A DNA stretch of 64,000 nucleotides, from positions 1 through 64,000 of the forward strand of contig JAJAGP010000558.1 of the NCBI GenBank assembly GCA_025084515.1, written 5' to 3'. Positions 43,022 to 56,100 of this stretch are shown piece by piece. A program made the position numbers and the translations under genes. Numbering within the stretch: position 1 is the stretch's first letter; each line of letters opens with the position of its first letter. The DNA is from Ancistrus triradiatus (taxonomy: Eukaryota > Chordata > Actinopteri > Siluriformes > Loricariidae). Below the pieces are notes generated by a model that was not told where the DNA came from, searched no databases, and saw nothing but the letters and a program-made list of their open reading frames with translations.

Positions 43022-46000
43022 CTAGCTCCAGAGACCGGCATAATTTCCATGCAGTCCAGAGCACAGAGGTCCTCCTGCTACAAACAGCTTGGTGCCCGAG
43101 TCATCGTAGCAATGGGTGTACACGGCATTGGGGAAGGAGCTCATGTCAGAGAAGTAGCTCCTCCACGTCTCGTCGTGGTTCTAAAACACAAAAGGATCCA
43201 AGATCTATGAGGAAACTGAAACGAGTTCTTGCCATCAAAAATCTCAGTGACAGACTTCGAAACTGGTCCTGTTTTGTCAAGTAAAAAAGTCATTCAAGCA
43301 TAAAATCACCTCATTACCCGATTTAAATGGACTCCGGTTGCATAAAACACCTGAAGGGAAGATTTACCCTCACTAGAGGTCAGTGTTAATTTTGACAGCA
43401 AATTTGGATTTAGTTTTAGTCATAATGTAGTCATCTGAATTGTTTTTAGTTTTAGTCGACTAAAACATGAAATGTAAAGGTTGCAATACATAAATGCTTT
43501 CTTTTAACATTTCCCTTGAATTATTTAAGTCATCATATGCACTTAGACAAAATGAAACATGCATGCACTGGATATAACTCAATTTCCACCAGAGATCTGC
43601 TTCGGACTCGATGTGGACACTCAGCAGATATTCTAGAAAAGAATCAAGTTGGATTGAATGATGTATTATAAGATCGAATTAAGATATAAGCTCGGGTCTG
43701 TATTCATGCATTGATAACACTATTCAGTCAAGTGGTCACCAAAACTCAATTTCCACCAATCTGCTTCAAACTTGGTGTGGACACTCATGAGATATTGTAG
43801 AATAGAGTCAAGTTGGAATAAATTACATATTACGAGCTTTATTAAACTAATAAGATCAGAAGTTCGGATACATGTGCATGCTCTATAGGCATTTATTCAT
43901 AATTACTTTATAAAACGGAGTTACGTTATCCGAATACTACTTAAAGATAGTAGGAACACTTTTTGGGCAAGGTAAAATAAATCCACGTTGCGAACGCGAA
44001 ACATATTTTAATCCCTACTTTATTCGCTAAAATGTTGGCTTGAACATAACGAGCTTTAAGTGCGTTTACAAGGTACTACCGTAATACCGCTAAAATAGGA
44101 GTCCGAGCCATTTAGGTGCGGATAGCATGACAACGGTTTCAGAATGACACGCCTGCAGATGTTTCAAGTTTGGCGCGTTTTTACCGGAGATAGTCGGCCT
44201 ACACTGTTTACAAAGAGCCTTGTTTTCCTTGACATTAAATGGGAAATGTGCCAGTATGTGCCAAGTGCTGCCATTGTCAAGTTGGTTTCCTGAGAAACAG
44301 TACAGAGGCTACTTGTACGGTCTTCTTGGGGTTAAATCAAACCTGTGCGTCTTACCGCATTACTGATTGGATCTCTACCAAAGCCGTCCCGCCTTTCCAC
44401 ATAGGCTAAAATTATGATTGGATCTTTTCCCTACCTGCCACAAAGCTAAATCTGATTGGATGCCGTCTCTGCCAAACATTTTCGTCTCGTGTTTATTCGT
44501 TGACAAGTGTCGGTTCATTTCGTCCTAGTTTTTGTCGTTTTTCATTTGGTCATCCTCTCGTTTTCGTTAGATATAAAGAGCCGTCGACGAAAATCCTTCA
44601 TCAAATAAATTGGCACTGCTAGAGATGCACCGACTGCAAATTTCTTGGCATATTCCGATTTCTAAAAATATATTCAATTATTCAATCCTGGGCATAGATG
44701 GTACAGCACAATTAAATACACGCAGTGATGAGGAATTGTCTTAATGAGCTTAGGTTTGTTTATAGCTAAATGTTTAACTGTCTGGAAAAGGAGCCAAAAT
44801 GAAAAAGGGTTTAAAAAAAAAGCTATGATGTTAATTGTTAATTTTTGCCAGTTAAGATTAGTAATGAATCACTTTATTCTTTTAATCTGTGTGTCTCCAG
44901 GCTGGGGGCTTTTCTTCGATACTCTACAGAGGGTCTACAAGGAAAAAACGATTGGGAACCACTAGCCTATAGGAGGTGTTTTTTCAATATTTTATACTAC
45001 ATACAAATTTCCAGTATTTTCCGGTTGTATTCTAATAAAGAACGAAAAATAATTTGGCAGTCATTATACAATTGCTAAAACAACAAACAGCAAATCGAAT
45101 GGTGGTCTAAGACTTTTGCATTACAACACATTGCCATACCAGCCAGCCTTTGCCTGTGGTGAGTTTGAGGATTCCATCTGGACTATCTAGGAAACGCTGG
45201 GCCCTGATGTCATAGAAGAGCAGGGAGCCTTGGCCTGTACCCACAGTCACTATGTGCTCGTAGAAGCTGACGGAGCGAATCCCTGCAAAAACATCACCAG
45301 CATAGCACTCAGAGACAATAAAGGTTATGAAAGTTTATGAAGTCCAATGAAATGCAGAACTCACCACTGCCACGCTCTCTGGAGCTCACAGACTTAATGC
45401 TTTGGGAGGACTGCCGTGGGTCGAGGAAGGACACGTGCGCCTGAGAACCAACGGCGTACACGGACCACTCGGATCCGTATGCCAGACACACGTTCTCCTT
45501 ACAGTAAGGGAGCTTGGTCGACAGTTCCTGAAAACCAGTAACAAGGCGAGAGTTGATCATCTGCAACCCAGAACGAAGAAAAGCCAAACGTACGATACAA
45601 AGAACACGCGCTGTACCTTAGACAGGTTGTCTTCTGCCTTCCATAAATGAAAATAGCCGTCTAGAGAGACAGCCCCCAACTCCTGTTAGAAGAACCAGAT
45701 GAGCTGTCAATGGCACAGTCACCGAGGATTGCTTAAAACGTTACGAAATCGGTACCACTAAGGAGAGAAATCAGACCTTATGGCCGTTGTTGAAAGCTAG
45801 GGCGCGCACTTTGCAGTTGTAAGGGTGAGTGTACTCCTTGGGGATGTCTTTAAGGGCACGGTGGGAGATGTGGGCGTAGCTCGGGACCCCCTCCTCAGCC
45901 TGCTGTTTCTCCGCCTGGTTTAGCACCTCTTCTGACACCTCCCACAGGCCCATGGAACCATCCCGAGAACCTGACGCACAAAAAAGCGACCGAGCAAAAT

Positions 46001-47822
46001 TAGACATGGGTTACGAAAATATTTTTCTATTAAGTGTTAATCATACTTTCACTGCGTGGCCTTGTCGAGGACCAATAATTAGTGATGCACGATATATTGG
46101 CAGCCGATATATTATTAGCCGATTTATGGATTTTTTTTCAGATATCGGCATCGGTCCGATATTCGAATTTTAGCCGACATTATAACCAATATTTATGATA
46201 TATTTACATATGAATATTTCTTTGATTTTTCTTTTTGCTGTTACTCATTAAGCAAAATATCTGATGATGCTGACTGTATAGTTATGTATGCAGTTCTATT
46301 CTTTCTTGGAGCTTCTCAGTCATAAGCTTTCTTGAACACTTAATTGTTCTTGTTGCTACCTGTACCAACCTTTTTAAAAGGAAGGTTAAAAACAAATGGA
46401 ATTAAACCATTTTCCCTTTGAGTGAACTGCACCTTGTGTTTACAGTAATCGCCAGGGCTTATTTAACTGTTCTTTTATTCTTTAATTGTTTATTATTTCA
46501 TTTTAGTGCAAAAATGATTGACTGTATTTGAAATGCAGAAAGGCTAAATTACAGGTTTTTAACATCGGTATCGGCCACAATAATGTGCTAAAAATCGGTT
46601 ATCGTATCGGCCCAAGAAATTCAATATCGGTGCATCCCTACCAATAATTATGGGTTACACAGTGAATCACTATTCCCTACGTTCTGCGTACCACAGTGGA
46701 ACCTCGGAATTCAAACGTAAAGTAGGAAACAAATTTCCGCAAAAGAAGTTATAGGATTAAACTCTTCCCGACCCCCAAATGATGTTTTTTTTATATTCAT
46801 AGTAAGTAGTGCTAAGTAGTAGCATAGAAGCAAGCGTCGGCACCGATCTGTCTCATAAACAATCACACGGTTTAAAACTGAAACTGTGTTTAAAGCAGAC
46901 CTGAATTGTGAATTAACCTCTGATTCTGATCGATCAGTGCATCTCTAGTCTCCCCTTCACTGATTATAGATTGGTGGAGCTTTCCCTTTTTCCATTTAGG
47001 GTGAGGTCGATCTCCTGTCACCATTTTACCAGCACATGAACCTGTTCTGTTGGATCATGATCTGTAATGGCTCTAATAATAAGGTCACCAGCATATTTGA
47101 GAATAGTGCTGGATAGGGTTCTAAAATTCCAAGCACCGGGTACCAGCTAAAAAACCAAAAAAACATTTTGATTCCACTTGCCAGTTCCTACTGACGCATT
47201 TTATTCTAAACATCTGACACATTTTGGAAACTTGGAATCAAGAAGAACCGGAATCGATATGCAGAATCAGAATCAATAACCCAACCCTAGCGCTGGACCC
47301 GTGAGTGGCCATGGGGTAACGTTACCAGCGGCAACACTGGCTTTTACCCAAGAGCTACAGCCACTCCGAACCCAGCACCAAAGCCACTGAAATCATGACG
47401 ACCATAAAAAAGCAAGATAATGATGCAGCTAAAATGAATAATTAATGCACCCTGCAACCAGTGAGATTGCATTACAGAGTACAATCAGCTGCAGTCTCAA
47501 ACTGTACTGTGTACTGTGCATTTTAGTCGATACTGTTAGTACTTGTACTTTCTGTAGTTCTAGGACTGCTGTGTTGTTCATGGAACAACTCAAATGTTTC
47601 TTATGTCTTTCTTTGCTTAATAGCTCATGAGGTGAAAATAGGGTAATTGTAAAATGCACCTAAAAAGGCCCATAAGGGTAGCTAGGAGGTGGACGCAAAC
47701 AATAAATCAGATAAAAGACAAAATGAGCGGTGTGTTAGAGCAAACAACGAGTTTTGTTAACGCCAGCGCAAAAGGTGCTTTGGGCAGCGTTTTTTTTTAT
47801 TTTCAAATGTTTTCGTCAGCTT

Positions 47823-47883
<61 letters not shown>

Positions 47884-50085
47884 ACCAACCTAGAGCTAGC
47901 ATATGGTAGAAGCAGTAACATAAAATCTTAAAACTGCTCATACAAGCATCTTACCTGAAACAGCCATGGTGTCACTGATCCAGGCAATGGAGAAAATCCA
48001 GTCATTATGACCATCCTAAGAGAAAAAGAGTTTCAATCTCATACAAACACACAGCATTCGCAAGGTAACAGTTAAGATTCTAAACAATGTGGTTTCTGTT
48101 TAAAGGGTCACACCCCGAGGATGAATGAAATAACAAAAATTCGTAATACAGAGACAAGACTTACATCCCCGACGCAGACGGGGTCTAAAGTAGGCAGCTG
48201 ATAAACAGCCAGGCTGTTTGGGTTGTCCCCTCCAGTGGCCAGCAGGGTGCGGGATGGGTTGAGCTCGATGGCGTGGATGCCGCAGCCCTGCTGGGTATCC
48301 AGTCCGCTGGCTAAACTCGTGCCTTGAAAGCCTGGTGTACCCATCACGTTCAAGCCCATGAAGCCTCCTGCTCTGCCCTCTCTGTCCTTTAGCATGGGAA
48401 TCCGCGTAATCTGGCCCGTTAGCACGTCGACCACAAACAGCTGAACAACCAGGAGAAAACATATTTCAGAATTGAACTCAACTCTTTGAAGTGGAATATA
48501 AATATAGGTTTGAATATAAAGAGCAAATACCGAAAGAAAGAAGAGTTTCATACTTTGTGGTACCTCGGTTCTCGGCGCGTTTTGACTAGCAAAATGTGTC
48601 TCGGTCCTCTTCATTTGGCACACTTGCTTAAACTCGTATCAATGTGCATGGTTCGTTTCAGCCGAAACTCGATTCACGATTCAGTACACAGTGATTCGGA
48701 TTCACAATATCTCTTAGTGCAGAGTGGTTTTCTTTATTTTTACATCTACAGTCCTGTATTCTTAGTGCAAATAATTCTCCATGGGTCCTAAAATGGTTAT
48801 TGATTACAGCCAACCGAAAGGAACCGAGTCCTCCACAATACAACTGCAGTTAGTTTAGTAGCAATGCTGGCGCTGTGAGTTCACCAATAGGGTAAGTGCT
48901 TTGCTGTTACTTTTCACTTTCAGTCCATGACTCACTAAATTGCATGGGACTTTTCAACACTTTTTTATAAGATAAGCTCTGTGTTAATGATTGTGGCTAA
49001 CTGTAGGGTAACGTAAGTGTTAATGTGTAATAGGCTCTGCTATGATACAGTGTAGACTACATTAAACTGCTCGGTCTATGACATTTAACTTATGGTGGAT
49101 TTGGAACGTATCCCCATCTAAATCAGGAAGCACCTTCACAATACAACTCCATTAATGCATATAATGCCTTACACAGTGTGGATTGTCTAGAGGTCTGGAC
49201 AGGATTCATTCAACTTACATTATTCCTTATGGGAAAAATTTGCTCGGTACGACAAGAACCCAGGTCCCACTGTACTGCCTTACAAGCTTCATTTTAATAC
49301 GATAAAAAAATACGTGTTGCTGCCTCTAGCTACAACTAATGAACAGCAAACTTAGAGAAAATGTTTTTCTGCTCAGATTCAGATTGGGTAAAACCAAACC
49401 ATGTCCACACAGCAATTCGTCGCAATGACAAGTTCCTCCTCATCAGCTGTTTGGGAGGATTCCTCTGAAATATTCCTCTACTCTGTCATCCTTCCTCATT
49501 TCTCTAGCATGTAAACAGAGCAAAAGACCCATCCACTCCATCTGAGGTTTAAGGCCAATTGCCATAATACCCATCCCTAATAGACACCTTTAAAAATTAA
49601 ATTTAGAAATGCTGAGAGTTTACTTTTAGAGTTTCAGTGATTAGCTGTACACAATAGTTGTCGAAAGTATGTAATGACTATGTTACTTTTAAAGTGAAGA
49701 AGTCTGCAAGTCAGGAAGTGAAAGCAAGATGCATACAATACTGTGCAAAAGTCTCTGGCCATCATTAGATTTGTCGTTTTAGCAATGGCATGACTGTATA
49801 TAACATTGTTGACGACTGGACCCCAAAATTTGGAACTGGGACCCATTGGATCTAGATCTTAGCATATCTTGGCCTTTTCACCCAGTTTCCCCCCTGAAAA
49901 AGCGGTTTGTTGGTTGCCACACTTTAAAAAAAAAAAAAAAAAAAAAAAACCTTTCCTGATCAAGCTTCGTCAGACTTAGTCAACTTGGCATCATGATGAA
50001 GCTGCCAGATGCTGCTATTGCTCAAGTGTAAAGGGAGGTCACACTAAATACTTGCCACTGTAGCCAACAGAAGCTGTTTTTTCCA

Positions 50086-50132
<47 letters not shown>

Positions 50133-53100
50133 CACACACACATACACTGTATATAAGAGCCTCCCACCTGATAATTACTGCATTGCTGATTGTTTCAGCT
50201 GGCAACAAGTTCTTTAACTCTAACTGATGCAGTGATTAGATTCTTATTTGTTAAACAACCATATCGAAAGACACATCCTGTGGTCGTGGAAAAGATGTTC
50301 ATCTGTTTCAGTAGGGTCAAACTGTGAAAGAGTGGTTCAAGGAGCATGAGCCATCATTATCACACATGGATTGTCCACCACAGAGTCCAGACCTGAACCC
50401 CATTGAGAATCTTTGGGATGTGCTGGAGAAGACTTTGGGCAAAGTCTATATTTATACCATAAAACCATTGGTAAAACTATGTCCCACATAATCTAATGGT
50501 GGCCCAAGACTTTTGCACAGCACTGCACATAACTTGCAGGGGAAAGGGGAAAAACCCAGTACTTTTGTGTAAATAATTCCAACACAATCTGTTCAAGAGA
50601 CACGTGCATACTCAATTTAATCACGCGCTTGATTTGCACTTGCTTTTCAGAAAGACGTGACAGAAAGAAAATAAAAGCAAAGTCAAACATTCACACCAAA
50701 ATCTCACCGTATTGCACTTGGTCCCACAAACCACCTGATGGTGGTTGAGCCACTGGGAAGCAAACACCTTGTTGAGGCAGCCCAGCGAGAACTCGCGCTC
50801 TCTGAGGATCCCTGGGATGCGTCCTGCTGCAAAGCCGCGCAAGCTGCACTGGAACCTCCATTCATGCTGCTTCTGCGGCCGAAACTCCCTGCCCCGGATG
50901 GCGCACACCATTGACTGACGGCCTTGCCACCACTGCTGGGCATGGCGCGATGAAGAGGACACACGGGCACGCTTATACACAGACTGGCACCAATCAAGCT
51001 GGCAGGGGGGGAGAACATGAAGGCTCAGTTAAGCCAGTTATGTAAACAGGAATGGCTATTATCTGTATGGAACTCGTTTTCATTCATGTACACAGTACAA
51101 GTACAGCACTTGTAGGCTATATTCAGTTTTTTCCGCTTAAGACAGTACGGGCTGGTAATAGTAGGCTTGGGCCGATAATCACAATTAGACATACAATTAT
51201 CCTCTGTAAAATGATCACAATGAATTGTACTGGAATTTAAATTCACTTGGGAAGAAACTTAGGTGTTACAGTCTGTCAACATGGCGTGTTTTTAAGGTCA
51301 TTTCATTTCCATTTACTACATTCCATAGGCTGCACTGCTCATTCATCACCATTCATCTTATGCTCGAAGTACAGAGCGAAGTCCCTCAGCACAGATGCCA
51401 TGTTACACTGAAGCATCAGGTCGTCTCGCCCGTACATGTTACTCGCTTTCCATTTTCATATTTCCCAGCATTCTTTGCCAGACTGATATGTTCTAATCTT
51501 TCCAAATGCGTTCGCAGTTTGTATGTGTAGTTAGTTGATATCATGTTTGTATAGTATATAACTACGTGCAATAATTTCTACTAAATAAAATAAGCATAAT
51601 ATAGATTATATAAATAACACCATATCCTCCTGAAACCCAGGAAAACTAAAGTTCGATCATATCGGTCATTTTGAAATAAAAAGTCTATGAGATGAAAAAA
51701 CATGTCAAAGATAAAAATAAAAAAAAACACGGTGTATTTTCTTTATGCATTTTGTGTTTCCCTTCTGCACAAGATCAAGAAGTACGTCCCAATGTCCACT
51801 ACAGAGGACAAGTAAGATAAGTACACTTAAGAGGATAAACTTAAGTGCAAAACAGTAAAAAACTGCTTTGAAAATGAGCTAAAACTGTTTTCTACATAAA
51901 ACATAAATTATAGGCTTTAGAAAATCATTAATACATATTATTCAACAATTTACTGGTCTTGCATCTGTAAAATGTGGTTGCTGAGATTGCACCCATTTTG
52001 AAAAAGCAAATGACAAAAGACATATCAGTGTAAAGGCCAGAATGTCCTCTAAATGGCGTGTCAGCTTTTAGCTCTGTAGATTATATGGTTATTGAAATAT
52101 TCTAACACAGAAATGAATCCTCAGGTCTTACGAGGATATACTAACGACAGACTAGAATAATTGTAAAAAAAGTAATGGTTATATACAGGCAAGAACACAC
52201 AAAAAACAAAACAATAAAAAATTGACACATAAAAAAAAAAAAAAAGAATTATAACATTTACATTTGTCATTTAGCAGACGCCCTTATCCAGAGCGACTTG
52301 ACCAAGGACCCAACAGTGGCAGCTTAGTAGAGGTGGGATTTGAACTCTGGGCCTTCTGCTATAGAGTCCAGTACCTGAACCACTAGGCTACCACAGTCCC
52401 AGAACATGCACAGATTACAACAATCTGTGCATATTTACATGATCTTTATATTAATAAATCTGACTATTGGCCCCAAGCTCTTTAGTATTTTAAAAATCCA
52501 CAAAAGACACCACACAACATCCGATTTTTACAGCAGTCATAAGCATGAATAGCTTACATACAGCACATCATTTTTTTTGTCTGAGTGAGAACATCATGAC
52601 TGATTTAGGTCAGAGCATGAAAACCTGTTACATATTGTGAACATAACTATAACACGACAAATTGTACAAAGAATACGTACAAAAAAATAAACTGAACAGT
52701 GTTAAGAATCAGCCAGCACGGGTGGCAGCCCAACACCAGACCCTCCCTGGCAACCCCTGGCCAGGGCAAGTAGGCGTAAAAAGTAAGGGTGCTTTTATTT
52801 TCAATTTGTTTTTGCTTAAACAGTACTCAAACTACTGATGCAATTGCACTCCTTTAAATGTGTCCATTGCAAACCGCTATATCCTAGGTGCCAAGCAGGT
52901 CAGACGGGGATCTAAACAAACACCCCACAACCTTGAGGAGCAAGTCACAAGCATGACTGTAGGGCTGCAACAACGAATCGATAAAATCGGTAATAATTGA
53001 TTATTAAAAGTGTCAACAACGAATTTCATTATCGATTCGTTGTGTCCCATGAGTTATGTGTCCCCCGCCTTATATCTGCTTACGTTACTTGCGGCACTTC

Positions 53101-56100
53101 GTCAGCACTGGAAAGAAAAACACGAGCGATTGAACGGAGCGAGGCGGAGCCAGCGCGGACGCGGAACCTTCAAATAAGTTCGCGTTAAGAATTAAATAAA
53201 TTCTACAAATGAAACATGACCGACGCAGAGAATAAGGTTCGGCTTAAGACCTCAAAAGTGTAGGAGCACTTCACGCTTCACACAACAAAAACTCTGTAAC
53301 ATGCAAGCTTTGCAAAAGTGATTTGAGCTGGCACGGGAGCACCCCGGTGCTGATACAGCCCTCGAAACGGAAACAGGTTGCAGTCACCGATGAGGATGAA
53401 GAGAGCTCAACAACAGCGTAAGTCACCACAATATCCCGAGTTTGTTCCGTTGCGAAGTGAGGAAACATAACGGCACACTCACACCATGTGAACGGGCACA
53501 GCATGGTTGATGCCGTTTTTCTGCTTGTTAGCTGGATAATGACAGTCTTCAAAAATCCTGACTTTGATCAAACAATATGGCCAATAAATACAATATCCAT
53601 AGAACATATAAAAGACCACTACCAAACAAAGTAAGAAAAACTGTATGGAAGCTCTGTAAAACCATGTATATAATGTGAAACCACACAGTATCCAAATACT
53701 AAAAACAAGTTTAAAAAGATTATGTGGATTTGATAAGCAAATAAATAAGCAGGCTGATTACTTGAGACTGATATTCAGTTTCCTTATTTAAAAGATTATA
53801 AGAAAAAAAATTAATGCCACACCCACTTAATCCATTTCAGGGTTGAGGCACCAATCAACTCTTTACATGATGCCAACTCATCATTAGACAAACATTCACT
53901 TACTCAACTTCAGAGACACCAATTAACCTATTGCGTGTCTTTGGAATGTGGGAGAAACCCCATGCAGGATTAGGAGTTCAAGCCAGGAATCGAACCTAGG
54001 ACCTCCGGAGCTGTTAGGCAACAGCACTAACCATTGCACCACTGTGCTGCTTAGACACAGTTACAATGCAACTGAATGACCTTAATATTTAAGAAAAACA
54101 ACAATCACCTTAAGCACACGAGTGGCTTTGGCACTTCTTTCGCTCTCTCGATATCCTTCTAGACTAGAACCCTTAACCGTTCAATCTGCTGAGCTCTGGG
54201 TGTAAACACACTCTTAAATTTGAAAATGCGTTCAAATACGGGCCTTTTTGTTCAGCGAGTGATCCAATAGAGATTATTTATCTGTTATTTATAGGGGTGT
54301 AACGAAAAAAGGGGAGGATCTGCACCGCCGAGTTGGATTCTGCATACTTGTTTATTACGCCGTTGAATGCAGTTGCATTTTTCCTGTTATGTTGACAGCC
54401 ACATAAGAGGATTGCGAGGATCTGGCAACCCAGACTGATTCTCCGCGGTTGCACACAGGACGCACGCCGTTTCATAGCTGTTAGCAGCTTATTACCTTTG
54501 AACTATTAATTCCCGATCGCATCTGTATCATATATAATCGTATATATACATTGCATTGAACCATCGGCTGCAGCTGAACCATATCTTCACTCGGCACCCC
54601 ACAACACCACCCAAAGCTAAGTACCTTTAATTTATTGTACTAACATGGCTTCTGCTGTGCTTGTTCCCTGTGCCGAGTGTGGCATGTTTAGCTATTCTTC
54701 CTCCGTCATTAGTGTAAATGTCCATCGCCTCAGTTGTTGGTATTTTCGTAATGAATAGAATGTTTGTTGTTGTTTAGAGGTTGTGCTGTGCGTTGCGTTG
54801 CTAGCTCTGCTGGGAGATCCAACGCGGGCGGGGGGAGTCGGTGGGGGGGTGGGGGGGGGGGGGGAACGGCGGTTATGGTGTTAGCGTGGGGGAAGGGGGG
54901 GTCGCGGGGGGAACCTACTCTGGGACCGCCGCTGGGGGGGCCCCGGCTCGCACGGGGGGCAGACCGAAGGGGGGCGTCGAAGCCGTTCCGGGGCGGGGTG
55001 ACGGGTCGGTCCTTGTGCGACCGGGCGCTGGCGGGGATTCGTTGGGGACGGCGGCAGGGGGAGGGGGTGCGGGGCGGGGAAGATGTGGGGGGGGGGGGTG
55101 GCCCGGCGCGGGGGCGTGACGGTGGGCGGGGAGCTGGGTCTCGGTGGGGGGGTGAGGGGGGTGGGGGTGCTGGGCGCGGGAAAAGTGGGGTGTTTGTATC
55201 TTGTTGGTACTTGTTTGTAATTGTTTGGTGTTTTGTAATGTAGTTTTGTGTTTTTGTATTGTTTGTTTGTATTTTGTGTTGTTTTGTAAATTTTACTTGT
55301 GATAGGTGTAGGCTTTGTAGCCAGTTCTGACGGAAGAAGATTGTGTTTAGAGGCGCGCATTCCAGACATTAGAAAAAGGCTAGCTCAGCTCATTGCTTAG
55401 CAGATCTGGATGCAACAGGTGAAGTTAGAGCCCGGCCAGAGCCTCGCAGCAGGAAAGTGGGTGACGTTCGCGCCGTAGTTCGTTCAGCTAGTCCACACCG
55501 GAGAGGAGCACACCATCTAAACCTGTTCAGGTCCAAACAGTTTTGCCCTCTCAGTGAAACACCCAATGAGCAGCATGTGTTGAAGGAGCTCTGGTCATTA
55601 GGTGACTATTTTACGAAACGTGAAAACTTGCGCCCCTTTGGGAACCAGCAGCTAGAGTTCTTGTAATCCCCGGAGCCAGAGGAGTGCCGCGGACATTGAA
55701 CGAGTCTAGTGAACTCGAGAGCCGCCAGATTCTACTAGGTAGTTATTCATGTAGGGGCTAATGATTATACGCCTCGTCAGTCAGAGGTTACTAAGGGATA
55801 TTTTGTAGAGGTGGTAGCGGGCGAAGGCGGATGTCCGATTGCTGTAGTCTGTCTGGGACCCATCCCAATCGGCGAGGTGGTGGTGACCAGCTACAGCAGG
55901 TATGGTCGCTGAAACTGTGGCTGTCCAAGTGGTGCTCTGAAAACAACGTGGGCTTTTATAGGACAACTGGGACAGCCTTGAGGGGGGTTAAGTGGCCTTT
56001 TAGGATGGGACAGTGTCCCCATCCACTCGGGAGGGTGCTGCTCTCATCCCTGCAACACTGCCCATAGTCTTATGGACCGATTGGTTAGGGGCTGACTATC

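Noticed and set aside
47825..47880. Tandem repeat as a possible CRISPR or regulatory array
   Set aside because: A plain (CA)n dinucleotide microsatellite; no spacers.
54764..55243. 159-codon Gly/Arg-rich frame, resembling an RGG protein
   Set aside because: It is produced by the G-rich low-complexity block; absence of stops follows from composition (few T and A).
54881..55369. 162-codon Pro/Thr-rich minus-strand frame
   Set aside because: The complement of the same G-rich block.
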